Source of the DNA: Compostibacillus humi | Lineage (GTDB): Bacteria > Bacillota > Bacilli > Bacillales > Amphibacillaceae | Direction: 5' to 3' | Assembly (NCBI RefSeq): GCF_014637175.1 | Contig: NZ_BMEV01000006.1 | Coordinates: forward strand, 1 to 64,000 | DNA: 64,000 nt | In this document: positions 54,422 through 61,797 of the stretch, piece after piece | Layout: every line of letters begins with the position of its first letter | Numbering within the stretch: position 1 is the stretch's first letter | Translations under genes and position numbers: made by a program | Notes under the pieces: model-generated | The model's input: only the letters and a program-made list of their open reading frames with translations | Told to the model about the DNA's origin: nothing | The model's database searches: none

Positions 54422-55261
54422 TTACCCAAATCTTCCGGAAATATAGTCTTCCGTCCGGCTGTCCGAAGGGTTGGTGAAAATTGTATTTGTGTCGCCAAAC
54501 TCGATGACTTCCCCATTAAGGAAGAAAGCCGTTTTATCCGAAATTCGGGCAGCCTGCTGCATATTGTGAGTTACGATAATAATGGAGTAATCTTTTTTCA
54601 ATTGCTGAATCAGTTCTTCTATTTTTAGCGTCGATTTCGGATCCAGTGCAGAAGTTGGTTCGTCCATTAAAATAACATCGGGCTGCACGGCTAAACAGCG
54701 GGCAATGCAGAGCCGCTGCTGCTGGCCGCCGGATAAGCCATAAGCATTTTCGTGCAAACGGTCTTTCACTTCATCCCATATATAGGCGCCTTTCAAACTT
54801 TGTTCGACGATTTCATCCAATATTTTTTTATTGCGGATGCCATGAATTTTTGGACCGTAGACGATGTTTTCATAAATGGATTTCGGAAACGGGTTTGGCT
54901 TTTGGAAAACCATCCCTACTTGGGTGCGCAAATCTTCCACCCGGAAAGACCGGTCGAGAATATTTTTCCCTTTGTACGTTATTTCCCCGGTTGTCCGTAC
55001 TCCCGGAACAAGTTCCACCATGCGGTTTAACGTCTTTATATAGGTAGATTTTCCGCATCCGGATGGCCCGATAATGGCCGTAACTTCCTTTTCATTAATG
55101 GATAGATTAATATTTTTTAAAGCGTGGGTTTCCGAATACCATAAATTCAATTCCTTCGTATTAAAGACAACATCTTTTTCCTCTATCGCTGTACCGGCGC
55201 TTTGTTCCTTCTCTTGATTCAATTGCACCGTCATTTTGTTTTCCATCATTACAACTGACAT
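54422..55261 (-). CDS. pstB: Phosphate ABC transporter ATP-binding protein
   Basis: A 279-residue ATPase of the high-affinity phosphate importer. Walker A is GPSGCGKST, followed by [19 protein letters not shown]. The signature is [16 protein letters not shown], and the Walker B region [11 protein letters not shown] precedes [11 protein letters not shown]. It has a longer N-terminus (about 30 residues) than many PstB. ATG 55261 follows GAGGAG; the ORF upstream to 55291 overlaps pstA space without support. Only one pstB copy is seen. Confidence 0.92.
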   Translation of the reverse strand: MSVVMMENKMTVQLNQEKEQSAGTAIEEKDVVFNTKELNLWYSETHALKNINLSINEKEVTAIIGPSGCGKSTYIKTLNRMVELVPGVRTTGEITYKGKNILDRSFRVEDLRTQVGMVFQKPNPFPKSIYENIVYGPKIHGIRNKKILDEIVEQSLKGAYIWDEVKDRLHENAYGLSGGQQQRLCIARCLAVQPDVILMDEPTSALDPKSTLKIEELIQQLKKDYSIIIVTHNMQQAARISDKTAFFLNGEVIEFGDTNTIFTNPSDSRTEDYISGRFG

Positions 55262-55294
55262 TTTCCCACTCCTCTTCAAGTTTTCCAGCATGCC

Positions 55295-56182
55295 TTAATA
55301 ACGGTGCTGGAATTTATTCCGAATGAAAATTGCTACTGAATTCAATACGAAAAGCAGCACGAGCAAGACGATAATCGTTGCTGCTGCCAAGTTGGCATAT
55401 TCGGCAACGAGGGATGAATCGAGCGTCCAATAGTAAATTTGCATTGGGAGTGCTGTAAACGTATCAAAGAACCCATTTGGAAAAGGAATCAGCAATGCGG
55501 GGATTCCAAGCACCGTGAGCGGAGCTGTTTCCCCAATGGCCCGGGATAGCGATAAAATCGACCCGGTTAAAATACTTGGCAATGCCGCCGGCAAAATAAC
55601 CCGCTGAATCGTCTGCCATTTTGTTGCTCCCATTCCGTAAGATGCTTCCGCCAAATGGCTCGGGACCGCCCGAATCGCTTCCTGGGCCGCAACGATCAAA
55701 ATCGGCAATACAAGAAGGGATAAGGTGAGTCCCCCGGCTAAAACAACATTCCCCAAATCCATTAAGCGGACGAAAACGGTAAGACCTAACAAACCGTATA
55801 CGATGGAAGGGACACCTGCCAAATTGGATATATTCGTTTGAATAGAGGCTTGAAACTTCCCTTTTTTAGCATACAACTCCAGATATATAGCCGTTCCGAC
55901 ACCGACAATCATCGTGACCGGAATTACGACAATCATGACCCATAACGTACCTAGTATTGCACCCATAATTCCCGCCCGTTCCGGATCTGTCGATAATCTG
56001 CCGGTGAGAAAATCCATGTCAATCCAGCCAAATCCTTGGGTTACGACACGTATAATTAAGATGGCGAGGACAAATAAACCAAATAGTGCCGACAGGAAAA
56101 AGACGGATTGAAGGACAGAATTTTTCCGAATTCGGTTGTTCATTCTTTTTGTGTATTGTTGCTGGTCAAGCTTTGATAACAT
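55295..56182 (-). CDS. pstA: Phosphate ABC transporter permease PstA
   Basis: A 295-residue permease with six helices and the EAA loop (AVPSHLAEASYGMGATKWQTIQRVILPAALPSIL). LAGVPSIVYGLLGL is the conserved PstA/PstC motif. Its ATG overlaps the pstC stop by one base (TAATG). It partners PstC to form the phosphate channel. Confidence 0.92.
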   Translation of the reverse strand: MLSKLDQQQYTKRMNNRIRKNSVLQSVFFLSALFGLFVLAILIIRVVTQGFGWIDMDFLTGRLSTDPERAGIMGAILGTLWVMIVVIPVTMIVGVGTAIYLELYAKKGKFQASIQTNISNLAGVPSIVYGLLGLTVFVRLMDLGNVVLAGGLTLSLLVLPILIVAAQEAIRAVPSHLAEASYGMGATKWQTIQRVILPAALPSILTGSILSLSRAIGETAPLTVLGIPALLIPFPNGFFDTFTALPMQIYYWTLDSSLVAEYANLAAATIIVLLVLLFVLNSVAIFIRNKFQHRY

Positions 56183-57138
56183 TAGTATTCCTCCCTAAAT
56201 TTGCGAGAGACGTAGCGGGCAAGCAGATTCATCAGCAATGTAAAGACAAACAAGGTCAAAGCCACTGCATATAAGCTGTAATAAATGGTGGAACCGGCAG
56301 CTGCCTCTCCACCGGAAACTTCCACGATATAGGCGGTCATCGTTTGCATCGATTGGGTAATGTCAAAGGTAAAATTTTTCGAGCTGCCGCTGGCGATAGT
56401 AACGATCATCGTTTCGCCAATTGCCCGGGAGATTCCAAGAACAAAGGAGGCAATAATCCCGGAAAAAGCGGCTGGAATGACAACTTTAAAAGTCGTCTCC
56501 AGTTTTGTTGCACCCATCGCTAACGATCCTTCCCGCATCGCATTCGGCACGGAGTTCATCGCATCTTCCGAAAGGGAAGCGATCATCGGAATAATCATAA
56601 CCCCCATGACAATTCCCGGACTCAAAATATTCGTTGCTTCCACTTCCGGCCAAACAGAACGAATAAGCGGCGTCACAAAGGTAAAAGCGAAAAATCCGTA
56701 CACGATGGTCGGGATTCCGGCAAGAACTTCCAATAACGGCTTTAAAACTCTCCTTACTTTGTCAGAGGCATACTCACTTAAATAAATAGCCGACATTAAG
56801 CCGATCGGGCCGGCAATCAGCATGGCAATAATGGTGGAAATAATTGTTCCGTTTATTAATGGCAATACTCCAAACTTTGGGTTTTGACTTAACGGCTTCA
56901 GTTCGGTCGTTGTAAAAAATTCCCAAATCGGAACTCTTTTAAAGAATTCAATTGCTTCCGTCAGCAGCGTATATAAAATTCCCAGCGTCGTCAAAATGGT
57001 GATGGATGCTAAAATAAACAATATGGCTGGAATGATTTTTTCCATTATATTCGCCATCGATTTTTTATTTTTGTTTTCAGCAATCATTTCGTTTATACGA
57101 AGACGATTCCCCGTCTGCATTTCCTTTTTTAAAGCCAT
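56182..57138 (-). CDS. pstC: Phosphate ABC transporter permease PstC
   Basis: A 318-residue permease with an N-terminal cytoplasmic stretch and six helices. Motifs include VLAGIPTIVYGFFAFTF and the EAA loop NAMREGSLAMGATKLETTFKV. ATG 57138 is preferred behind GGAAGGAG, 11 nt away; the frame extends to 57165 in the pstS-pstC gap. It follows pstS after an attenuating hairpin. Confidence 0.9.
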   Translation of the reverse strand: MALKKEMQTGNRLRINEMIAENKNKKSMANIMEKIIPAILFILASITILTTLGILYTLLTEAIEFFKRVPIWEFFTTTELKPLSQNPKFGVLPLINGTIISTIIAMLIAGPIGLMSAIYLSEYASDKVRRVLKPLLEVLAGIPTIVYGFFAFTFVTPLIRSVWPEVEATNILSPGIVMGVMIIPMIASLSEDAMNSVPNAMREGSLAMGATKLETTFKVVIPAAFSGIIASFVLGISRAIGETMIVTIASGSSKNFTFDITQSMQTMTAYIVEVSGGEAAAGSTIYYSLYAVALTLFVFTLLMNLLARYVSRKFREEY

Positions 57139-57174
57139 TTCTTGGCGCTCTCCTTCCAGGTGCAAGAAGTCAAT

Positions 57175-57202
57175 AAGATGAGAGCACTGCTGCCCTCATC
57201 TT
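57175..57202 (-). terminator. pstS-pstC intercistronic stem-loop
   Basis: AAGATGAG...CTCATCTT, 12 bp with one mismatch. A partial terminator after pstS is usual and lets the binding protein exceed the permease. Confidence 0.6.
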
Positions 57203-57229
57203 TATTGACCCTCAGTTTAAGCCAATTTC

Positions 57230-58204
57230 TTATTGTAATGCTTCGATTGCTTCAACTTGTGCTTGAGCTTCTTCATCAGGGATTGGCGCAAATCCAGTTT
57301 CCCCAGCAAAGTCATTGGCACTTTCAGCAATGTACAATGCATAGTCATAAACTTGAGCTTTTTCTTTTGCATTGTTAACGTTCAAGTAAGTGAATACCGG
57401 ACGAGTATAGTTTGCATATGGTCCTTCTTCGCCAATCGTATCTAAGGATGGTTCAACCGGGCCTTCGCCAAAGTCGATTCCTACTGCTTTTACTTTATCT
57501 TTGTTGCTGTCGTAGTATCCAAATCCGAAGAAGCCGATCGCATTTACATCCTCAGAAACTAATGTAACTAAAGTGGAATATTCTTGCTGCAGGTTAATAT
57601 CACCTACTAAATCTTGTTCTTCTAAGATGTTTTCGTAGAAGAATTCATACGTTCCATGGTTTTCGTTTGGTCCATATGTTTGAATTTTTTCATCTGGCCA
57701 TTCTGAATTAATTTCCGACCATTTTGTAACATTGCCAAGGAAAATGTCGTTTACTTGTTCTGCTGTAAGCTCGGTAGCCCAGTCGTTTTCCGGGTTAACG
57801 ACGATCGTTAAACCGTCTAATGCTACTTTAATTTCCATTACTTCAATGCCAAGTTCATCAGCTTTTGCTTTTTCTTCATCTTTAATTGGACGGGATGCAT
57901 CGTTAAAATCAGTTCCATCTTCAGCAAGGAATTTTTCAAAACCGGCTGATGTGCCAGCACGGCTTACTTCTACCGATACGTTTGGCTGTTCGTTAATCAT
58001 ATATTCTTCAGCTAATCTGGACATTAACGGATAAACCGTACCAGATCCGTCAATAACAACATTGCCTTCTAATTCTTCTGAAGCTCCATCTGCAGATGTA
58101 TCTCCACTTTCCGTATTATCTGCTGCTTCTTCTCCGCCACAAGCTGCAAGTGCGACAGCTAGTACAGCGACGAATAGAAACATAAGTAATTTTTTGAGAT
58201 TCAT
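57230..58204 (-). CDS. pstS: Phosphate-binding lipoprotein
   Basis: A 324-residue phosphate-binding protein anchored outside the membrane. The lipobox is VALAAC (Cys at about 22), followed by an acidic linker. The phosphate-site strand is VVIDGSGTVYPLMSRLAEEY, and the AGTSAGFEKF loop with IGFFGFGYYDSN further on is characteristic. It heads pstSCAB behind a PhoP box. Confidence 0.93.
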   Translation of the reverse strand: MNLKKLLMFLFVAVLAVALAACGGEEAADNTESGDTSADGASEELEGNVVIDGSGTVYPLMSRLAEEYMINEQPNVSVEVSRAGTSAGFEKFLAEDGTDFNDASRPIKDEEKAKADELGIEVMEIKVALDGLTIVVNPENDWATELTAEQVNDIFLGNVTKWSEINSEWPDEKIQTYGPNENHGTYEFFYENILEEQDLVGDINLQQEYSTLVTLVSEDVNAIGFFGFGYYDSNKDKVKAVGIDFGEGPVEPSLDTIGEEGPYANYTRPVFTYLNVNNAKEKAQVYDYALYIAESANDFAGETGFAPIPDEEAQAQVEAIEALQ

Positions 58205-58263
58205 AAAAGATTGTCCTCCCCATCGAATGGTTTATTTTTCAAGAGAATTAACTCTCAATTGCT

Positions 58264-58317
58264 AGTATAATAGGTCGATGTAAAGGGCGTTTGAAGGGAA
58301 TGTAAAGGTTTTGTAAA
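58264..58317 (-). promoter_or_regulatory. PhoP-type box and pstS promoter
   Basis: On the minus strand four hexamers lie 11 bp apart: TTTACA, TTTACA, TTCAAA and TTTACA (58312-58317, 58301-58306, 58290-58295, 58279-58284). This is the B. subtilis PhoP TT(A/C/T)ACA direct-repeat pattern. A -10-like TATACT (58264-58269) follows with no separate -35, as is usual for PhoP-activated promoters. Confidence 0.82.
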
Positions 58318-58377
58318 ATCATTTCTCTTAAATAAATCTTCCCTGACTCACTTTTTCATGGATATTGTTTATATAAA

Positions 58378-58421
58378 AATACCCCAGCAAAGCAAATGGG
58401 AAATTTGCCTGCCAGGGTATT
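58378..58421 (-). terminator. Terminator of the mrp operon
   Basis: A long stem (AATACCC...ATTTGC / GCAAAT...GGGTATT with mismatches) and TTTTTATAT on the minus strand, abutting the mrpG stop. Confidence 0.75.
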
Positions 58422-58793
58422 TTATGTGCTCTTTTCGTCTTGGCTTTTGCGAATTGCCTCTCCCAATTCGTCTTCAATAGAGGAGTCAGCCATTTTCACG
58501 CCGCTCCGATAAGCTGCCCTCGTTACAAGATGTCCGGATACCGGAGACGTCATAAAGACGAAAATGATTCCAAGTAAAAGCCGGATACTAAAGTAATTCT
58601 CAGAAACCCAAAAGTAAATAAAGACTCCGGATAAAGTTAACAACACGGCTAATGTAGCTGCTTTCGTTCCGGCATGGGCCCGGTTGTAAATGTCCGGGAA
58701 GCGAATCAGTCCAATCGCACTGATTACCGCGATGACCGAACCGATGAAGATGAGCAGGACGGCTATGAAGTCAATCATTTCTTTTACGTTCAA
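58422..58793 (-). CDS. mrpG: Mrp Na+/H+ antiporter subunit G
   Basis: A 123-residue subunit with three helices and the MrpG/PhaG core VISAIGLIRFPDIYNRAHAGTKAATLAVLLTL. The C-terminus is acidic and soluble. It is the last gene of the mrp operon, overlapping mrpF by 23 bp. Confidence 0.92.
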   Translation of the reverse strand: MNVKEMIDFIAVLLIFIGSVIAVISAIGLIRFPDIYNRAHAGTKAATLAVLLTLSGVFIYFWVSENYFSIRLLLGIIFVFMTSPVSGHLVTRAAYRSGVKMADSSIEDELGEAIRKSQDEKST

Positions 58794-59055
58794 TAATAAC
58801 GCCCCTCTCGATAAATTTGGAGAAGGAAATCGTGCCGATAAAAGCGAGAATCCCTAAAATCAGGATAACATCCAGGAAAGCCTTTGTATCCAGGAGGATG
58901 GAGATTATCGCAATTCCCGAAATGAGGTTGACGTTAACAATATCTAAGGCAAATACCCGATCCGGCAAACTCGGTCCAGCTGCGATTCGATAGAGTGCAA
59001 TCAAAATAGCTACACCGTACAATGTAATTGCCGAATACAACAACATTTCAATCAT
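58771..59055 (-). CDS. mrpF: Mrp Na+/H+ antiporter subunit F
   Basis: A 94-residue three-helix subunit with the MrpF core YRIAAGPSLPDRVFALDIVNVNLI. It overlaps mrpE by 4 bp (ATGA) and mrpG at its other end. MrpF/G are small partners of the antiporter complex. Confidence 0.92.
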   Translation of the reverse strand: MIEMLLYSAITLYGVAILIALYRIAAGPSLPDRVFALDIVNVNLISGIAIISILLDTKAFLDVILILGILAFIGTISFSKFIERGVIIERKRND

Positions 59056-59534
59056 CTCGTTACCTCCATAATCATTCGCTCAAACTTTTCCAAAAAGCGA
59101 ATTAATTGATCCTTCGATTCGTATACATCCATCCCATGAACATAAAAGGCATTCCCTTCCGGGGTTACCTCCACAACGACGGAGCCTGGGGTTAGCGTCA
59201 AAAGCATGGCAAGGATTGTCACTTCCCAATCCCCCCGCAAATTCGTTTCGTAGTAGAATATCCCGGGTTTAATTGTTATCTTCGGACGGAGGATATGTTT
59301 TAATACGAAAATCCCCGATACAAATAATTCATAAATAAACAGTAAAATTAATTTAATTGCTGCAATAACCCTGCTCAAATAAAAACGGTCGCCAAAGAAC
59401 CGGTGCAGCATATATAAAATACCGATGCCAACAATATATCCGGTGGCAAAGGTCGTCAAATAAAACTGGTCTTCATCTTGGAAGAGCACCCACAAAAGGG
59501 CGATAAAGATGTTCGTTAAAAACTGGGCAGGCAT
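59052..59534 (-). CDS. mrpE: Mrp Na+/H+ antiporter subunit E
   Basis: A 160-residue subunit with two N-terminal helices and a cytoplasmic domain, carrying the LTLTPGSVVVEVTPEGNAFYVHGMDV segment of MrpE. ATG 59534 follows GGAGG. A 24-bp gap separates it from mrpD. Confidence 0.92.
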   Translation of the reverse strand: MPAQFLTNIFIALLWVLFQDEDQFYLTTFATGYIVGIGILYMLHRFFGDRFYLSRVIAAIKLILLFIYELFVSGIFVLKHILRPKITIKPGIFYYETNLRGDWEVTILAMLLTLTPGSVVVEVTPEGNAFYVHGMDVYESKDQLIRFLEKFERMIMEVTR

Positions 59535-59558
59535 GGTCCTTACCTCCTCTTATGAATA

Positions 59559-61040
59559 TTAATCCTTATACAATACGGCATCGATATAATTTTGCGGATT
59601 AATAAGCGTTTCCGCTGCATCCTTAACATACGGCGCAAGGGATTCAGCACCTAGTCCTAAAGCAATGGTTGCTGCTGTAAGGAGGGCACAAGGAATAACC
59701 CACCCTTTTTTCATTGGCATTTCATCCTCGGTGCTGATGATTGTCTCGCCCCAAAAACATTGAAGGAAAATGCGCAGCAAAGAATATAGGACGAAAATAC
59801 TCGATATAAAGGCGAGGGCGAGCAGGATATAGGAACCTGCATCAATGGCACCTTGTCCGACTAATACTTTTCCGATAAATCCGCTAAATGGAGGAATACC
59901 TGCCAGTGACAACTTGACGACAAAAAACATCCAGCCGAGCATCGGATAGTTGCGGATCAGTCCGCTCATATCATTCATCTTCGCCGTACCTGTCACTGCG
60001 ATCATCGTACCGGCAATTAAAAACAGCAGCGGCTTCACAATCATATCGTGGACGAGATAATAAATGGAACCTTCCAGCGCTTCTAATGTACCTGCGCTTA
60101 ATCCTACTAAAATAAATCCGACAGCGATGACGACGTTATAGGTTACAATTAAGCGAATATCCCGGTAGGCAACGGCGCCAATGCTCCCTCCGATTAACGT
60201 TAATCCCGCCATAATGCCGATTAAAGCATGGGTAATTTCCGGTTCATGGTAAAAGAATAAAGTGAACACGCGGACACATGCATAAATGCCGACCTTCGTC
60301 AGCAGGCCCCCAAACAAGGCGGCAATGGCCGTCGGCACAACGCTGTAGGAACGGGGCAGCCAAAAATATAGCAATAGCCCTGCTTTTAGTCCAAACACCG
60401 TTAAAAACACCATACTGATGACGGTTAACAGCGGAGTTTGGCCCGCTTCTGCAATCCGTTCCGAAAGGTGGGCCATGTTCAGCGTACCGACAGTTCCGTA
60501 TAAATAGGCAATGGCAACAAGGAAAAACCAGGAAGATACGACGTTAATAATGACATACTTCATCGATTCCTTTAATTGGTTCTTTTTGCCGCCAAAGGCT
60601 ATCAGGACATAGGAGGCAAGGAGCATCACTTCAAAACATACGTATAAATTGAACAAGTCTCCCGTTAAGAAAGATCCGTTTACGCCGGCAACTAAAAAGT
60701 TGACAAAGGAATAGAAATAGGTCTGTTCATAATTTTTTTCCGCAGATGAAAAGGCATAGATAAAACAAACGGCGGCAACAATACTTGTCGTCAAAACGAG
60801 TATGACAGAAAAGGAATCGGCGACAAACAAAATGCCAAAAGGCGGCTCCCATCCGCCAAAGTCTATCCGCATTATCCCTTCCCTCTGGATGAGAGACAGA
60901 AGGTATAAAGCAATACAAGCATTCACAACCATGACAAAGAAGCTTGTCCACCGCTGCACGTGCCTATTGTTCCGGAAAAAAATAAGAATAATACCAGCCA
61001 ATACAGGGATGGCCATTGGAAAGACTATTATGTTATTCAT
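59559..61040 (-). CDS. mrpD: Mrp Na+/H+ antiporter subunit D
   Basis: A 493-residue proton-translocating subunit related to NuoN/NuoM, with about 14 helices. The conserved Glu region is CFEVMLLASYVLIAFGG and the Lys-bearing helix GLKAGLLLYFWLPRSYSVVPTAIAA. It is one of the two antiporter-like subunits. It overlaps mrpC by 8 bp. Confidence 0.92.
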   Translation of the reverse strand: MNNIIVFPMAIPVLAGIILIFFRNNRHVQRWTSFFVMVVNACIALYLLSLIQREGIMRIDFGGWEPPFGILFVADSFSVILVLTTSIVAAVCFIYAFSSAEKNYEQTYFYSFVNFLVAGVNGSFLTGDLFNLYVCFEVMLLASYVLIAFGGKKNQLKESMKYVIINVVSSWFFLVAIAYLYGTVGTLNMAHLSERIAEAGQTPLLTVISMVFLTVFGLKAGLLLYFWLPRSYSVVPTAIAALFGGLLTKVGIYACVRVFTLFFYHEPEITHALIGIMAGLTLIGGSIGAVAYRDIRLIVTYNVVIAVGFILVGLSAGTLEALEGSIYYLVHDMIVKPLLFLIAGTMIAVTGTAKMNDMSGLIRNYPMLGWMFFVVKLSLAGIPPFSGFIGKVLVGQGAIDAGSYILLALAFISSIFVLYSLLRIFLQCFWGETIISTEDEMPMKKGWVIPCALLTAATIALGLGAESLAPYVKDAAETLINPQNYIDAVLYKD

Positions 61041-61371
61041 CGTTTATATCCCGCCATTCATATAAATTGTCCGTCCCTGTTTCCTGAAAGGTCCGATAAG
61101 CGATTACGAGCAGCAATGCGGTGACCGCAAAACTGATGACAATCGAGGTTAATATTAACGCTTGCGGCAGGGGATCAACATAAGCCGGCCCCTCTCCGAG
61201 GATAGGAACACTTCCGCTTTTTAAGCCTTTTCCCATCGTCATAATGAGCAAATGGGCGGCATGGGACAGGATGGCCGTCCCTAAAACCACTTTTTGCACA
61301 TTCCGTGAAAGGATCAAATACGTTGCAACGGCAACTAATATCCCTGTTAAGATGGTGAGCAGTGTTTCCAT
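61033..61371 (-). CDS. mrpC: Mrp Na+/H+ antiporter subunit C
   Basis: A 112-residue NuoK-like subunit with three helices and the HAAHLLIMTMGKGLKSGSVPI and DPLPQALILTSIVISFAVTALLL segments. It is typical MrpC in length and context. Confidence 0.93.
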   Translation of the reverse strand: METLLTILTGILVAVATYLILSRNVQKVVLGTAILSHAAHLLIMTMGKGLKSGSVPILGEGPAYVDPLPQALILTSIVISFAVTALLLVIAYRTFQETGTDNLYEWRDINDE

Positions 61372-61374
61372 CGG

Positions 61375-61797
61375 TTACACATCCTCTGCTATGCTTAAAA
61401 TAATCGTCACGACAACCCCTACTACCGCCAGGGCAACCCCAGCTTCAAAAATCGTAACGGTAGTCAATTCGGTCTCGCCAAAAAAGGGCAATTCTACATA
61501 ACCGAATACTTGATTTAAGAAGGGCTCTCCGAACATCACCCCGCCGAAGCCGGTGGCAACGGAAATAAACGCCCCAAGGGCTGCCACCAATTTAAAGTCT
61601 ATAGGAACGGCCTTCCGTACCGTTTCCATATCAACAGCAATAAAAAGGAGAACGAAGGCGGACGCCAATACTAGGCCGCCGATAAAGCCTCCGCCAGGGG
61701 CATGGTGGCCCGCCAGAAACAAATAGACGGCAAGCGTCAATATAATAATTACGACAATCCTTGTAACGGTCCGCAAAATAACATTATTCGTCCTCAA
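61375..61797 (-). CDS. mrpB: Mrp Na+/H+ antiporter subunit B
   Basis: A 140-residue subunit with four helices and the MrpB core YLFLAGHHAPGGGFIGGLVLASAFVLLF. The start is TTG 61797, overlapping the end of mrpA by 14 bp. Confidence 0.92.
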   Translation of the reverse strand: MRTNNVILRTVTRIVVIIILTLAVYLFLAGHHAPGGGFIGGLVLASAFVLLFIAVDMETVRKAVPIDFKLVAALGAFISVATGFGGVMFGEPFLNQVFGYVELPFFGETELTTVTIFEAGVALAVVGVVVTIILSIAEDV